Below are positions 25,756 to 34,072 of a DNA stretch of 64,000 nucleotides, in pieces (position 1 is the first letter of the stretch; each line of letters begins with the position of its first letter). The notes under the pieces are model-generated. The model saw only the letters and a program-made list of their open reading frames with translations, did no database searches and was not told the origin of the DNA. The position numbers were made by a program, and so were the translations under genes. Origin of the DNA: Gelidibacter algens (GTDB taxonomy: Bacteria; Bacteroidota; Bacteroidia; Flavobacteriales; Flavobacteriaceae); contig NZ_LZRN01000002.1 of assembly GCF_001678675.1 (NCBI RefSeq), positions 124,001 through 188,000 of the forward strand. The letters are read 5' to 3'.

Positions 25756-26480
25756 GAATTGACCTCATTAATAAGTTTTACAAAACTATTTTTAGCCAGT
25801 TGGTATTGCTCTGTATCCAACGTAAACTCACCATACCAGGTGTAATTATAAAGATAGGAGGTATACGCGAAACCTTTGCTGAACTTTTGGGAAGCGATGG
25901 CATTCATATAATCGGCATTGGTTTTATCGTCCTCAAACTTTATAAAATTTTTGAGGGTCAATTGTTTTAGTACCAATAAATAATAATATCTAATAGCCAA
26001 TCTGTAGTCATTTGTGTTTTCTGCATTCGTAATGAGCGTTTTGATATCGGCATGTGCTATATTTTCAGCAGTGATCTCGCTGTAAGATTTTAGTTGTTCA
26101 TTGTTTCTTGAAGAAAAGAGTTTGCTACTCCCTTCATTTAGAAGTGTATATGCTAAATAACCTACGGCAAAAATCAGAATAAGAACAAACAACCAGTTGA
26201 AGGCGCTCAAGTCAAATGAAAAATCATTGGTTATATTGTCTTCTTTTATATCGGGCTGATCTTCAGAGTACTCAGCGTCTTGGCCTTGTTGTGTTGATCC
26301 GGAGCGTACTTTAGCTTTTCCCTCATAATCATACTTTCTGCCAGAATAATCATCCTTAAAACCATTGCTAAACTGGCGTTCAGTTTGCGGTTGTTGCATA
26401 GTGGCAGTAGCCCAAAGTGTAGACTTTGTACTGGGCAAGAACAAGCAGACCATAAAAATAAGCGTCAGATTAAGTTTCAT
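25752..26480 (-). CDS. DUF4129 domain-containing membrane protein
   Basis: A 242-residue protein with a signal-like N-terminus, a polar periplasmic stretch rich in Gln, Ser and Asp, one membrane helix (FNWLFVLILIFAVGYLAYTLL), then the cytosolic DUF4129 helices (DYRLAIRYYYLLVLKQLTLK and YLYNYTWYGEFTLDTEQY). In transglutaminase-like membrane proteins the same module follows the catalytic domain; here it stands alone. Overlaps the DUF4350 gene by 4 bases and abuts the SpoIIM-like gene with no gap. Confidence 0.87.
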   Translation of the reverse strand: MKLNLTLIFMVCLFLPSTKSTLWATATMQQPQTERQFSNGFKDDYSGRKYDYEGKAKVRSGSTQQGQDAEYSEDQPDIKEDNITNDFSFDLSAFNWLFVLILIFAVGYLAYTLLNEGSSKLFSSRNNEQLKSYSEITAENIAHADIKTLITNAENTNDYRLAIRYYYLLVLKQLTLKNFIKFEDDKTNADYMNAIASQKFSKGFAYTSYLYNYTWYGEFTLDTEQYQLAKNSFVKLINEVNS

Positions 26481-27464
26481 TTAAGCGACTATGGGAATCA
26501 ATTTTTCTTTGAGTTTTTTAGTTACCAAAAAAGGATATATTAAATAATAGTAACTAATACATCCTAACGTGACCAAGATAATGCCAACAGAAATCATTTT
26601 GGGCATTTCTTGGGAATATCTTGTGATAAAACCTTCTAAAAATCCAGCAAAAAAGGTGAACGGAAAAGTGCTGATGACTATTTTAATACCAGTTTTTGCA
26701 CCGTGTTTAAATGAGGTGAATCTTGAATGTGTTCCAGGAAATAAAATGCTTGCTCCTAAAATCAAACCTGCTGCCGCTTCAATGACTATGGCAAAAATTT
26801 CCATAGATCCATGAATCCAAATGCCTCTGACGCTTTCCCAGAACACATTTTTTTCATAAAAGAAATATTGAAATGAGCCCAGCATGATACAGTTTTTGAA
26901 CAGAATATACACAGTGCCCAATCCGCCAAAAACGCCAAGGATAAAAGCAATGATCCCCACACGCAAATTGTTTACCGTAATCCCAATAAAACTGCCCCAA
27001 TTGCTGCCGCTTTTATAAACCGCTACAGGATTGCCAGCTTCAATATTCTCCAAAGTCATATTGACGTATTCATCGCCTAAAATGGAGCGGACAAACTCGC
27101 CATCATTTGCGGCTGAAATTACGCCAATGGTTGTAAAAAGGGTAAATATGATGAAAGCGATATATACAAATTTGCGGTATTGATACATGATCAAAGGGAC
27201 TTCTGTTTTCCAAAAAGCGACAATTCTATTGCGGTCTTCCCGCTTCGTTTTATAAATTTTTTGAAAAGCTTTGGCTGCTAATTGATTTAAATAGGTAATT
27301 ACTTTACTTTTGGGATAGTAAGTTTGTGCGTAAGATAAATCGTTGATGAGTTGAATGTATTGTGAAGCGAGTTCATCAGGATTTTTAAAATCATTATTGA
27401 AAACAGCGGTCTCAAAACTTAACCATTTTTCTTTATTTTGCTTAATAAATGCAACTTCTCTCAT
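26481..27464 (-). CDS. Stage II sporulation protein M-like (SpoIIM/DUF95) membrane protein
   Basis: A 327-residue polytopic membrane protein. A cytosolic N-terminus (MREVAFIKQNKEKWLSFE) is followed by about six helices with the SpoIIM-family signatures NWGSFIGITVNNLRVGIIAF and GIWIHGSMEIFAIVIEAAAG. The organism does not sporulate as far as gene content shows; non-sporulating relatives keep this protein in MoxR/DUF58/RDD clusters of unknown function. First gene of the minus-strand series, 24 bases from the divergent RDD gene. Confidence 0.9.
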   Translation of the reverse strand: MREVAFIKQNKEKWLSFETAVFNNDFKNPDELASQYIQLINDLSYAQTYYPKSKVITYLNQLAAKAFQKIYKTKREDRNRIVAFWKTEVPLIMYQYRKFVYIAFIIFTLFTTIGVISAANDGEFVRSILGDEYVNMTLENIEAGNPVAVYKSGSNWGSFIGITVNNLRVGIIAFILGVFGGLGTVYILFKNCIMLGSFQYFFYEKNVFWESVRGIWIHGSMEIFAIVIEAAAGLILGASILFPGTHSRFTSFKHGAKTGIKIVISTFPFTFFAGFLEGFITRYSQEMPKMISVGIILVTLGCISYYYLIYPFLVTKKLKEKLIPIVA

Positions 27465-27488
27465 ACGGTCGTTAAATTAAAAAATAAA

Positions 27489-28205
27489 ATGTCAGAGTTA
27501 CAAATTAACACCACTCAAAATGTAAAAATAAATTTTACAGCTGCCGGAGCTGGAGAACGTTTGTTGTCCTTTATTATTGATACCTTGATCAAGCTTGGTT
27601 ACATCACTATTTTGAATATGAGCGTTGGTGCTTTTCAGGATATGGACCAATGGTCTCAGGTTGGACTCAATACATTACTTGGCCTGCCAGTGGTCTTTTA
27701 TACTTTGGTTTTGGAAGCCCTTATGGAAGGTCAGACTATTGGTAAAAAAATCATGAAGATAAAGGTCGTTAAAATTGATGGGTATCAAGCCTCACTTTCA
27801 GATTATGTGGTGCGATGGTTTTTTAGAATTGTGGATATTTACATTTTAGGTTTGGGATTTTTCGTGATTCTTTTCAGTAAAAGATCACAACGTTTGGGAG
27901 ACATGGCTGCAGGTACGTCGGTGATTATGTTGAAGGACAAGGTCAATATCAGTCACACCATTTTAGAAGATTTGCATGAAGATTACAAACCAACGTATCC
28001 AGCGGTCATTAAGTTGTCAGATAATGATGCGCGAATTATAAAAGACACGTTTACCACGGCAAAATTGGCCAGTGACTACCAAACGCTGATTAAGTTGCGA
28101 AACAAAATAACAGAAGTGATTGGAGTGACCGCAATCAATGGCAACGATATTCAATTTATCGACACTATTTTAAAAGATTATAATTATTATACCCAAAGCA
28201 TGTAA
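27489..28205 (+). CDS. RDD family membrane protein
   Basis: ATG 27489 (MSELQINTTQNVKINFTAAG) gives 238 residues; the frame opens at a TTG at 27438 inside the divergent gene, which is less likely. RDD signatures are present: GAGERLLSFIIDTLIKLGYI, ALMEGQTIGKKIMKIKVVKI and RSQRLGDMAAGTSVIMLKD. The last 70 residues form a soluble helical tail. It shares a 24-base intergenic gap with the SpoIIM-like gene, so the promoters overlap and the six genes are probably regulated together. Confidence 0.9.
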   Translation: MSELQINTTQNVKINFTAAGAGERLLSFIIDTLIKLGYITILNMSVGAFQDMDQWSQVGLNTLLGLPVVFYTLVLEALMEGQTIGKKIMKIKVVKIDGYQASLSDYVVRWFFRIVDIYILGLGFFVILFSKRSQRLGDMAAGTSVIMLKDKVNISHTILEDLHEDYKPTYPAVIKLSDNDARIIKDTFTTAKLASDYQTLIKLRNKITEVIGVTAINGNDIQFIDTILKDYNYYTQSM

Positions 28206-28215
28206 GCAGAGAGCC

Positions 28216-28612
28216 AAGTTTTGTTTTTCACAAAACTTGCGCGAATCGCTTATCCCGCATTTGGGCGGGATCTCACCGAGTTCCATTTAAATTATATAGG
28301 GTGTTTTTTTTCACAAAACTTGCGCGAATCGCTTATCCCGCATTTGAGCGGGATCTCGGATAGTGCCATTGAGGTTATGTAGTATACACGTTTTTCACAA
28401 AACTTGCGCGAATCGCTTATCCCGCATTTGGGCGGGATCTCAGGTAGGTCGATTTAAATTATGAGGCGTAACTGTTTTTCACAAAACTTGCACGAATCGC
28501 TTATCCCGCATTTGGGCGGGATCTCACCGAGTTCCATTTAAATTATATATAGCGTGTTTGTTTTTCACAAAACTTGTGCGAATCGCTTATCCCGCATTCG
28601 GGCGGGATCTCA
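28216..28612 (+). repeat. Five-copy tandem array, 52-bp core at an 84-bp period, non-coding
   Basis: Cores start at 28224, 28307, 28391, 28475 and 28561 (intervals 83, 84, 84, 86). Each begins TTTTTCACAAAACTTG, continues CGAATCGCTTATCCCGC and ends GGGCGGGATCTC; copies differ at only a few positions. Each contains a 7-bp hairpin, ATCCCGC with GCGGGAT around a 6-base loop. The inter-core segments (31-34 bases) are AT-rich and partly alike; the first and fourth share CCGAGTTCCATTTAAATTAT. In front of copy 1, AAGTTTTG (28216-28223) pairs with CAAAACTT (28231-28238). Intervals of 83-86 rule out one continuous reading frame. Confidence 0.9.
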
Positions 28613-28914
28613 GAGAGCAAATTTCAAATGGATTTTAAATCAGAATAGTACCATTTTAGACTGCGCTCAAATTGAAGTCTTTCAAAATTTTTTGGGCGAA
28701 TCTCTCAAAGCCAAGTTTTCTTTTTATAAAACAGATACCATCAACTTCGTGCAGCTTGCAAACAATTTATAAAGCTTATGTACCAGCAAATTTTTTTATA
28801 TGCTCATACTGCAATCACAACTAAAAAACAACAATTCCATATTTTTAGGTATTAAAATTCTAATTCCCAAAACGTGTTGCTATCTTTGAATGCTGAATTT
28901 TTTAATGACAGATT
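28613..28914. other. Non-coding stretch after the repeat array with a -7 element for the TRIC gene
   Basis: No credible gene. At 28710-28732 a segment beginning GCCAAGTTTTCTTTTTATAA resembles the opening of the first repeat copy, so the array may once have been longer. TATCTTTG at 28881-28888 is a -7 element 26 bases before the TRIC ATG; no good -33 box is visible. Confidence 0.45.
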
Positions 28915-29532
28915 ATGTTTCTTCAAACCATTGACATTCTTGGGACAATTGCCTTCGCTATTTCTGGTGTATCCATTGCGATGGACAAAAAAATGGATGC
29001 CTTTGGTGTTCTTATCATTGCATTTGTAACCTCAGTAGGAGGTGGAACGGTGCGGGATGTTTTGATTGGAATCACACCCGTTTCTTGGATGACTGATATC
29101 ACTTATGTCTATGTGATATTTGGCGCTACTATTTTTACAGTGATCTTCAGGCAGAAAATTAATTACTTGCGTACGTCTTTATTTCTATTTGACACTATTG
29201 GGATTGGACTTTACACAGTTGTGGGTATCGAAAGAGGTTTGGCGGCAGGTTTGCATCCCATCATTTGTATTGCATTGGGCACGATGACGGCCTGTTTTGG
29301 TGGGGTGATCAGAGATATTCTGTGTAATGAAATCCCAGTGATTTTTAGAAAGGAAATTTACGCAACAGCATGTATTTTGGGAGGAATTACCTATTTTATT
29401 TTAGGACAATTTCCAATACCTGATAATATCATCTTTATGGCCGCAGGATCTATCGTGATCACCGTGAGATTGGTTGCCGTAAAATTCAAGATTAGCTTAC
29501 CGAGCCTCTATAAAAATGAGGAACCTATTTAG
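28915..29532 (+). CDS. Trimeric intracellular cation (TRIC) channel-like membrane protein (UPF0126/YicG type)
   Basis: A 205-residue protein of seven hydrophobic segments with an internal duplication: FAISGVSIAMDKKMDAFGVL and VTSVGGGTVRDVLIG in the first half, TMTACFGGVIRDILCNEIPV in the second. The GGGxxRD motifs are the family hallmark and line the pore in structures of prokaryotic TRIC channels, which pass K+ and other monovalent cations. The start is clear. It stands alone between the repeat array and a toxin-antitoxin pair. Confidence 0.93.
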   Translation: MFLQTIDILGTIAFAISGVSIAMDKKMDAFGVLIIAFVTSVGGGTVRDVLIGITPVSWMTDITYVYVIFGATIFTVIFRQKINYLRTSLFLFDTIGIGLYTVVGIERGLAAGLHPIICIALGTMTACFGGVIRDILCNEIPVIFRKEIYATACILGGITYFILGQFPIPDNIIFMAAGSIVITVRLVAVKFKISLPSLYKNEEPI

Positions 29533-29580
29533 CTATAGGTTAAAACTCCTGTCGAATGTCCAATAGACATCAAGATTACT

Positions 29581-30009
29581 TCAGTAATTATTTTTTTTTA
29601 AGCTATTTAAAAATTCATCGGCAGTCATTACCGGAATCAAGGATTTTTTAAAATCCTTACCATTTCTTGTGATGATGATGTCGCATTCTGATTCTGTAGC
29701 ACGGAAATATTGTAGGGCATCTTCAAAGTCTTTGATAGAGGAATTTAGTCCTTTTTCAATGGTCTGTTCGTTAAGCACGCAAATGTCACTAATGATGCTA
29801 AATTTCCTTAGTTTTTCCCGTGCAATTACTGAATTCTCAAATTTTGAAAGAAAATAATTGACCGTAGCAAATGAAATGGGTGATACTACCATCGTCACTA
29901 TCCCTTTTTCGGATAAGGTTGCAATTTTAGCTATCGGTTCATAAAATGGTGCTCTTTCACCCAATAGATCCAACATAACATTGGTGTCTATGAACAGTCT
30001 TTTACTCAT
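29581..30009 (-). CDS. PIN-domain toxin (VapC-like ribonuclease)
   Basis: A 142-residue PIN protein. RLFIDTNVMLDLLGER gives the first acidic ligand (Asp8); further acidic residues follow in KDFEDALQYF and SECDIIITRNGKDF, enough for the Mg-binding site. PIN toxins cut tRNA or mRNA when freed from the antitoxin. It overlaps the upstream antitoxin gene by 4 bases (ATGA), the typical coupled arrangement. Intact, unlike the toxin near 1.7 kb. Confidence 0.9.
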   Translation of the reverse strand: MSKRLFIDTNVMLDLLGERAPFYEPIAKIATLSEKGIVTMVVSPISFATVNYFLSKFENSVIAREKLRKFSIISDICVLNEQTIEKGLNSSIKDFEDALQYFRATESECDIIITRNGKDFKKSLIPVMTADEFLNSLKKNNY

Positions 30010-30254
30010 TTGTGTTTTTCAAGAAGGTAGTCTGAATACTCTTTTTTATAATTTAAATCGGTGGGAACCTGTTTTCCGGTAGCAATGCTTTTGACAAAAG
30101 GAGATATTTCAAATTCATCATTTGAGCTCTCTGTCGTCAATGATTGAAGGTAAGACTCAACTATTCTGGAAAGGCTCATGTTTTTATTCGAAGCATATTT
30201 TTTCGCTTTCTCTATGATCTTTTGATTAAGCTTTAAAGTCAATTTTGTGTCCAT
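30006..30254 (-). CDS. DUF6364-type ribbon-helix-helix antitoxin
   Basis: An 82-residue protein, MDTKLTLKLNQKIIEKAKKY followed by ASNKNMSLSRIVESYLQSL. This is a ribbon-helix-helix DNA-binding start and matches the DUF6364 antitoxins that precede PIN genes. The acidic and basic C-terminal half should bind the toxin. A minus-strand TATATTTG (30274-30281) is a good -7 box; the nearby TACGTA palindrome could be the operator. Confidence 0.85.
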   Translation of the reverse strand: MDTKLTLKLNQKIIEKAKKYASNKNMSLSRIVESYLQSLTTESSNDEFEISPFVKSIATGKQVPTDLNYKKEYSDYLLEKHK

Positions 30255-30273
30255 TCGTTAAAAGTTATACGTA

Positions 30274-30281
30274 CAAATATA
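30274..30281 (-). promoter_or_regulatory. -7 element of the DUF6364/PIN operon
   Basis: Minus-strand TATATTTG, 19 bases before the antitoxin ATG. A minus-strand TTG lies about 15 bases further upstream, slightly too close. Confidence 0.4.
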
Positions 30282-30364
30282 CTCAAATAACCCGTACAAT
30301 GGATGTGTTTATAAATCCTTAAATACATTTCATCAATATTCGGCTCAAACAGTTTCCATAAAAA

Positions 30365-30390
30365 AAGCCACGCTTCAAAAAACGTGGCTT
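30365..30390 (-). terminator. Terminator of the M3 peptidase gene
   Basis: AAGCCACG (30365-30372) pairs with CGTGGCTT (30383-30390); on the minus strand the stem is followed by a T run. It lies 23 bases after the M3 stop. Confidence 0.75.
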
Positions 30391-30412
30391 CAATTTATAG
30401 GATTTTAGTTAA

Positions 30413-32569
30413 TTAACTCTGTGGAACAGGAAACCCTCTATCTTTCATTAAGGCTTCAATTTTAGCATCACGTCCTCTAAACAAGCGATACGCTTCTGCT
30501 GGATCCATTGAGTTTCTCGGTGCGAAGAGATATTTCACCAATTTTTCAGCAAGTTCTGCATCATAGAATCCGCCAGGAGCATCCTTAAATGCTTCAGAAG
30601 CATCACTGGTCAACACATCTGCCCACATATAACCATAATATGCAGTGGCATAACCTTCGCCTGAGAATACGTGTCCAAACTGTGGTGTTCTGTGGCGCAT
30701 CACTACTTCTTTTGGCATGTTGAGTTCGTTCAAGGTTTCACGCTCAAATTTATCGATATCAATATTTTCAGGGTCTGCCAAATGTAATTTCATATCAATT
30801 AATGCCGAAGCCAAATATTCTGTAGTTCCAAAGCCTTGGTTAAAGGTGGATGCTTTTTTGATTTTAGCTACTAATGCTGCCGGAATAGGTTCGCCAGTTT
30901 TATAATGTACCAAAAACTGATTGATCACCTCGTCAGTAGAAAGCCAACGCTCCAATAACTGCGACTGGAATTCAGTATAATCTCTTACGCCACCATTTAA
31001 TGTTGGATATTTGACGTTAGAAGAGAAGAAATGCAGCGCATGTCCAAATTCATGGAAAAATGTGGTCGCATCATCCCAAGAAACTAAGACAGGCTCGCCT
31101 GGAGCAGGTTTTACAAAATTGGAATTGTTAGAGGCCAGAACGGTCTCTTTACCATCAAAAGTAGTATAGCTTCTGTAAGTAGTTGCCCAAGCGCCAGAGC
31201 GTTTCCCTTCACGAGCAAACGGATCTAAATACCATAATCCAATATGGTCTCCAGTATCTTTATCAGTCACTTCCCAAACATTTACATCTTCATGGAAAAC
31301 AGGAACTGTACCTTCTTTAACTGGCGTAAACTCGTAGTTGAACAAACGGCCTGCAGTGTAGAACAAGGCTTGGGTTAATTTGTCAAGTTGTAGGTATTGC
31401 TTAACTTCTTCGCTATCTAGATCATATTTCTTTTGACGTACTTTTTCAGCGTAGTAGCGGTAATCCCAAGGCTCAATTGTAATTTTATCACCATTGGCAT
31501 TGGCTACTGTTTGCATGTCAGTTACTTCTTCCTTCACTCTTGCAATGGCAGCTGGCCAAACAGCCATCATTAAGTCCATCGCATTTTCTGGTGTTTTTGC
31601 CATTCTGTCCTGTAAACGCCATTCTGCATAATTATCATAACCCATCAAGCCTACGCGCTCTTTACGGAGTTTTAAGATTTGTGCAATCAAGGCGTTGTTA
31701 TCATAATCGTCAGCATTATCACCACGAGCATAATAATTGTTCCACACTTGTTTACGCAACTCGCGTTCTGTAGAATAGGTCAAAAATGGATCCATTGAAG
31801 ATCGTGTATTGGTAATAGCATATTTTCCATCCTGACCTTTATCTGTGGCTATTTTTGCTGCAGATTTGGTAAATGATTCTGATAATCCGCCTAATTGGTT
31901 CTCGTTCAAGTAGGTCACATAATTTTCTTCATCATGCAAGACGTTGTTTGAAAACTTGGTGTAGAGTGATGACAATTCTTTATTGATTTCAGCATAGCGC
32001 TTCTTTTTCTCTGCATCCAAATTGGCACCGTTCATCTCAAAACTCTTGTAGGTCAGGTCGACCACACGTTGTTGATCGTCTTCCAAGGGCGTGCTTTGTA
32101 ACGCTTCATAAACAGTTTTAATTCTCTGGAATAATTTCTCATTTTGGGAAATTTTAGAATTGTAATCTGACAGTTTAGGAGCCAACTCTGTTTGAATGTC
32201 CCTAAACTCAGGAGAAGACATATTACTGCTCAAAATACCATAATATGTAAAAACACGATCAAGCTCTTTTGCTGAGCGCTCCATGGCAGCAATGGTGTTT
32301 TCAAACGTTGGAGGTTCAGGATTATTGGCTATTTTTTCAATATCTTCCAAACCTAGTTCCATTCCTTTTTCAACAGCTTCCTTCACATCGCTGATGTCCA
32401 TCTTATCAAATGCGGGAACGCCATCATAAGGACCTGTCCATTCCTGTAACAGAATGTTGTCATTTTTAGCCATAGTATCTTCTTTTTTTGCTTCATCCTT
32501 ACAGCCTGTAAAGGCGATAAGCGCACATAAACCTAGAGTTTTAATGTGTCTGAGATTGTTTTTTGTCAT
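30413..32569 (-). CDS. M3-family metallopeptidase lipoprotein (peptidyl-dipeptidase Dcp-like)
   Basis: ATG 32569 (MTKNNLRHIKTLGLCALIAF) gives 718 residues; the longer frame to 32599 needs a TTG. A lipobox (IAFTGC) anchors it to the membrane outside the cytoplasm. The zinc site HEFGHALHF lies near residue 504. C-terminal landmarks such as MRHRTPQFGHVFSGEGYATA and GYMWADVLTSDA are those of Dcp/oligopeptidase A. It probably removes dipeptides from peptides reaching the periplasm. It follows a cyclophilin gene by 60 bases on the same strand. Confidence 0.93.
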   Translation of the reverse strand: MTKNNLRHIKTLGLCALIAFTGCKDEAKKEDTMAKNDNILLQEWTGPYDGVPAFDKMDISDVKEAVEKGMELGLEDIEKIANNPEPPTFENTIAAMERSAKELDRVFTYYGILSSNMSSPEFRDIQTELAPKLSDYNSKISQNEKLFQRIKTVYEALQSTPLEDDQQRVVDLTYKSFEMNGANLDAEKKKRYAEINKELSSLYTKFSNNVLHDEENYVTYLNENQLGGLSESFTKSAAKIATDKGQDGKYAITNTRSSMDPFLTYSTERELRKQVWNNYYARGDNADDYDNNALIAQILKLRKERVGLMGYDNYAEWRLQDRMAKTPENAMDLMMAVWPAAIARVKEEVTDMQTVANANGDKITIEPWDYRYYAEKVRQKKYDLDSEEVKQYLQLDKLTQALFYTAGRLFNYEFTPVKEGTVPVFHEDVNVWEVTDKDTGDHIGLWYLDPFAREGKRSGAWATTYRSYTTFDGKETVLASNNSNFVKPAPGEPVLVSWDDATTFFHEFGHALHFFSSNVKYPTLNGGVRDYTEFQSQLLERWLSTDEVINQFLVHYKTGEPIPAALVAKIKKASTFNQGFGTTEYLASALIDMKLHLADPENIDIDKFERETLNELNMPKEVVMRHRTPQFGHVFSGEGYATAYYGYMWADVLTSDASEAFKDAPGGFYDAELAEKLVKYLFAPRNSMDPAEAYRLFRGRDAKIEALMKDRGFPVPQS

Positions 32570-32629
32570 TGAATTAATGTTGATTTTAAAGTTTTTCAAG
32601 ATATTGAATTTGGGGCGCAGTTTTCTTAA

Positions 32630-33337
32630 TTAATTTATAATTTCCACCTTTTGGATATAGATGTTATTTAAGGGCCATTCGCCGTCATCGGTTTTTTGTG
32701 CTGCAATTTTATCCACAACGTCCATGCCGTCTGTTACTCTTCCAAATACTGTATAATCACCATCCAAATGATGCGCGCCACCTTGCTGTTGTACAATAAA
32801 AAATTGATAGGGGGAGGCCATTTTATATGGGTTTTCTATTTCACTGCTTGGCATGCTAATAACACCTCTGTCGTGCAAAAAACCATGCTGGGTATCTTTG
32901 GGGAGGAGGTATTTTCCAATTTTACGCCGTCTTTCGGCTATGGACATGTCATCACTACTGCCCCCCTGAATGACAAAATTTTCAACAACACGATAAAATT
33001 GAGTGTTATCAAAATAGCCCTGCTTGGTCAAGAAGATAAAATTGGCGCGGTGGAATTTTGTTTCATCATACAAAAGAATGTCTATGGTTCCAAAATCAGT
33101 GGTGATGCGTACTTTGTTTTCCTTGTTTTCCTTCTCGTACTCCAGAAAGAAGTCCATCGCATTTTTATCAGTGAGTTTTGGAAATTTGCGTTGTTTTATT
33201 TTAGGTGCTTTTTTCTTGTCCTCACTATTAACAGTAGCCAAGGAATCTATATTTGAATTGTTTTTTTGTTGACGGGATTGTTTATCTTCACAATTGAGAA
33301 ATATAAAAAATACGCTAATAAACATTAAAATTCTCAT
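32630..33337 (-). CDS. Cyclophilin-type peptidylprolyl isomerase lipoprotein
   Basis: A 235-residue protein with a lipoprotein signal (ILMFISVFFIFLNC) and a charged linker to about residue 75. A cyclophilin domain follows: TDFGTIDILLYDETKFHRAN, FYRVVENFVIQGG, GVISMPSS, YQFFIVQQQ and DYTVFGRVTDGMDVVDKIA. It catalyses prolyl cis-trans isomerisation in exported proteins. The catalytic Arg of FxRV is present. Divergent from the NUDIX gene, 6 bases apart at their starts. Confidence 0.92.
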   Translation of the reverse strand: MRILMFISVFFIFLNCEDKQSRQQKNNSNIDSLATVNSEDKKKAPKIKQRKFPKLTDKNAMDFFLEYEKENKENKVRITTDFGTIDILLYDETKFHRANFIFLTKQGYFDNTQFYRVVENFVIQGGSSDDMSIAERRRKIGKYLLPKDTQHGFLHDRGVISMPSSEIENPYKMASPYQFFIVQQQGGAHHLDGDYTVFGRVTDGMDVVDKIAAQKTDDGEWPLNNIYIQKVEIIN

Positions 33338-33343
33338 GACTAA

Positions 33344-33985
33344 ATGAATTTTGATACATTTTTAAAATCTATTTCAAAAATAGAACATATTCCACTTCCA
33401 GGCCATGATTCGCAGTTTAAAATGTCGCCACCTTATCGTAACGATCTGATTCTTGAGCAAGAAGAAGCTATGAAAACTGCAAAAAAAGCTGGAGTTATGG
33501 CATTGTTTTATCCTGACGTGGCGCAAAATACGAAGTTGATTTTGATATTGAGAAAAACCTATAGGGGCGTCCATTCCGCTCAAGTTGGTTTTCCGGGAGG
33601 TAAGTTGGAAGCCGATGATCCGTCTTTGGAATATGCTGCATTGAGAGAGACTTTTGAAGAAGTAGGCGTTCCATTAGGCACTATTACAGTGTTGAAAGAA
33701 ATGACCAAATTATACATTCCCCCGAGTAATTTTACCGTGCATCCGTTTTTGGGGATCACGATGCAAACGCCACGATTCCTTAAACAAGATGATGAGGTTG
33801 AGGATTTGATAGAGGTGACCTTCAGTGATTTTTTGAATGATGACCATGTTACTTCCCAAATGATAATGACCTCGTTGAATAAGAAGGTTGAAGTTCCGGT
33901 TTTCAAATTGAACGGGCACACGGTTTGGGGCGCAACAGCAATGATGCTCAGTGAAATAAAAGACTTGTTAAAAACAGTGCTCTAA
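33344..33985 (+). CDS. NUDIX hydrolase, CoA pyrophosphatase-like
   Basis: A 213-residue cytosolic hydrolase. The NUDIX box runs from about 82 to 108: GFPGGKLEADDP, then ALRETFEEVG. The segment KTYRGVHSAQVGFPGG upstream of the box is the CoA-pyrophosphatase (NudL) signature (LxxHxGQxxFPGG type). Such enzymes split CoA or acyl-CoA to phosphopantetheine and 3',5'-ADP. Starts 6 bases from the divergent cyclophilin gene, so both promoters lie inside the partner gene. Confidence 0.9.
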   Translation: MNFDTFLKSISKIEHIPLPGHDSQFKMSPPYRNDLILEQEEAMKTAKKAGVMALFYPDVAQNTKLILILRKTYRGVHSAQVGFPGGKLEADDPSLEYAALRETFEEVGVPLGTITVLKEMTKLYIPPSNFTVHPFLGITMQTPRFLKQDDEVEDLIEVTFSDFLNDDHVTSQMIMTSLNKKVEVPVFKLNGHTVWGATAMMLSEIKDLLKTVL

Positions 33986-34072
33986 GTTGAGGTTTTTGTT
34001 AAATTTGTGTTCTGTAATATGCTGAAATGACCTTGTTTGTTTTCAGCGGTTCGTAATTCGAAAATAGAAATA

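Noticed and set aside
26481-27464. Evidence for sporulation from the SpoIIM-like gene
   Set aside because: The family is common in non-sporulating bacteria and no other sporulation gene is present.
28224-28612. CRISPR-like array (52-bp repeats, 31-34-bp spacers)
   Set aside because: Spacers 1 and 4 are nearly the same and all are AT-rich and related; no cas gene is in the window. The array is a degenerate tandem duplication.
28554-28772. 72-residue open frame overlapping the last repeat copy
   Set aside because: Starts inside the non-coding repeat, has no ATG start and no family resemblance.
32696-33256. 186-residue plus-strand frame antisense to the cyclophilin gene
   Set aside because: Shadow of the conserved cyclophilin codons; no family marks.
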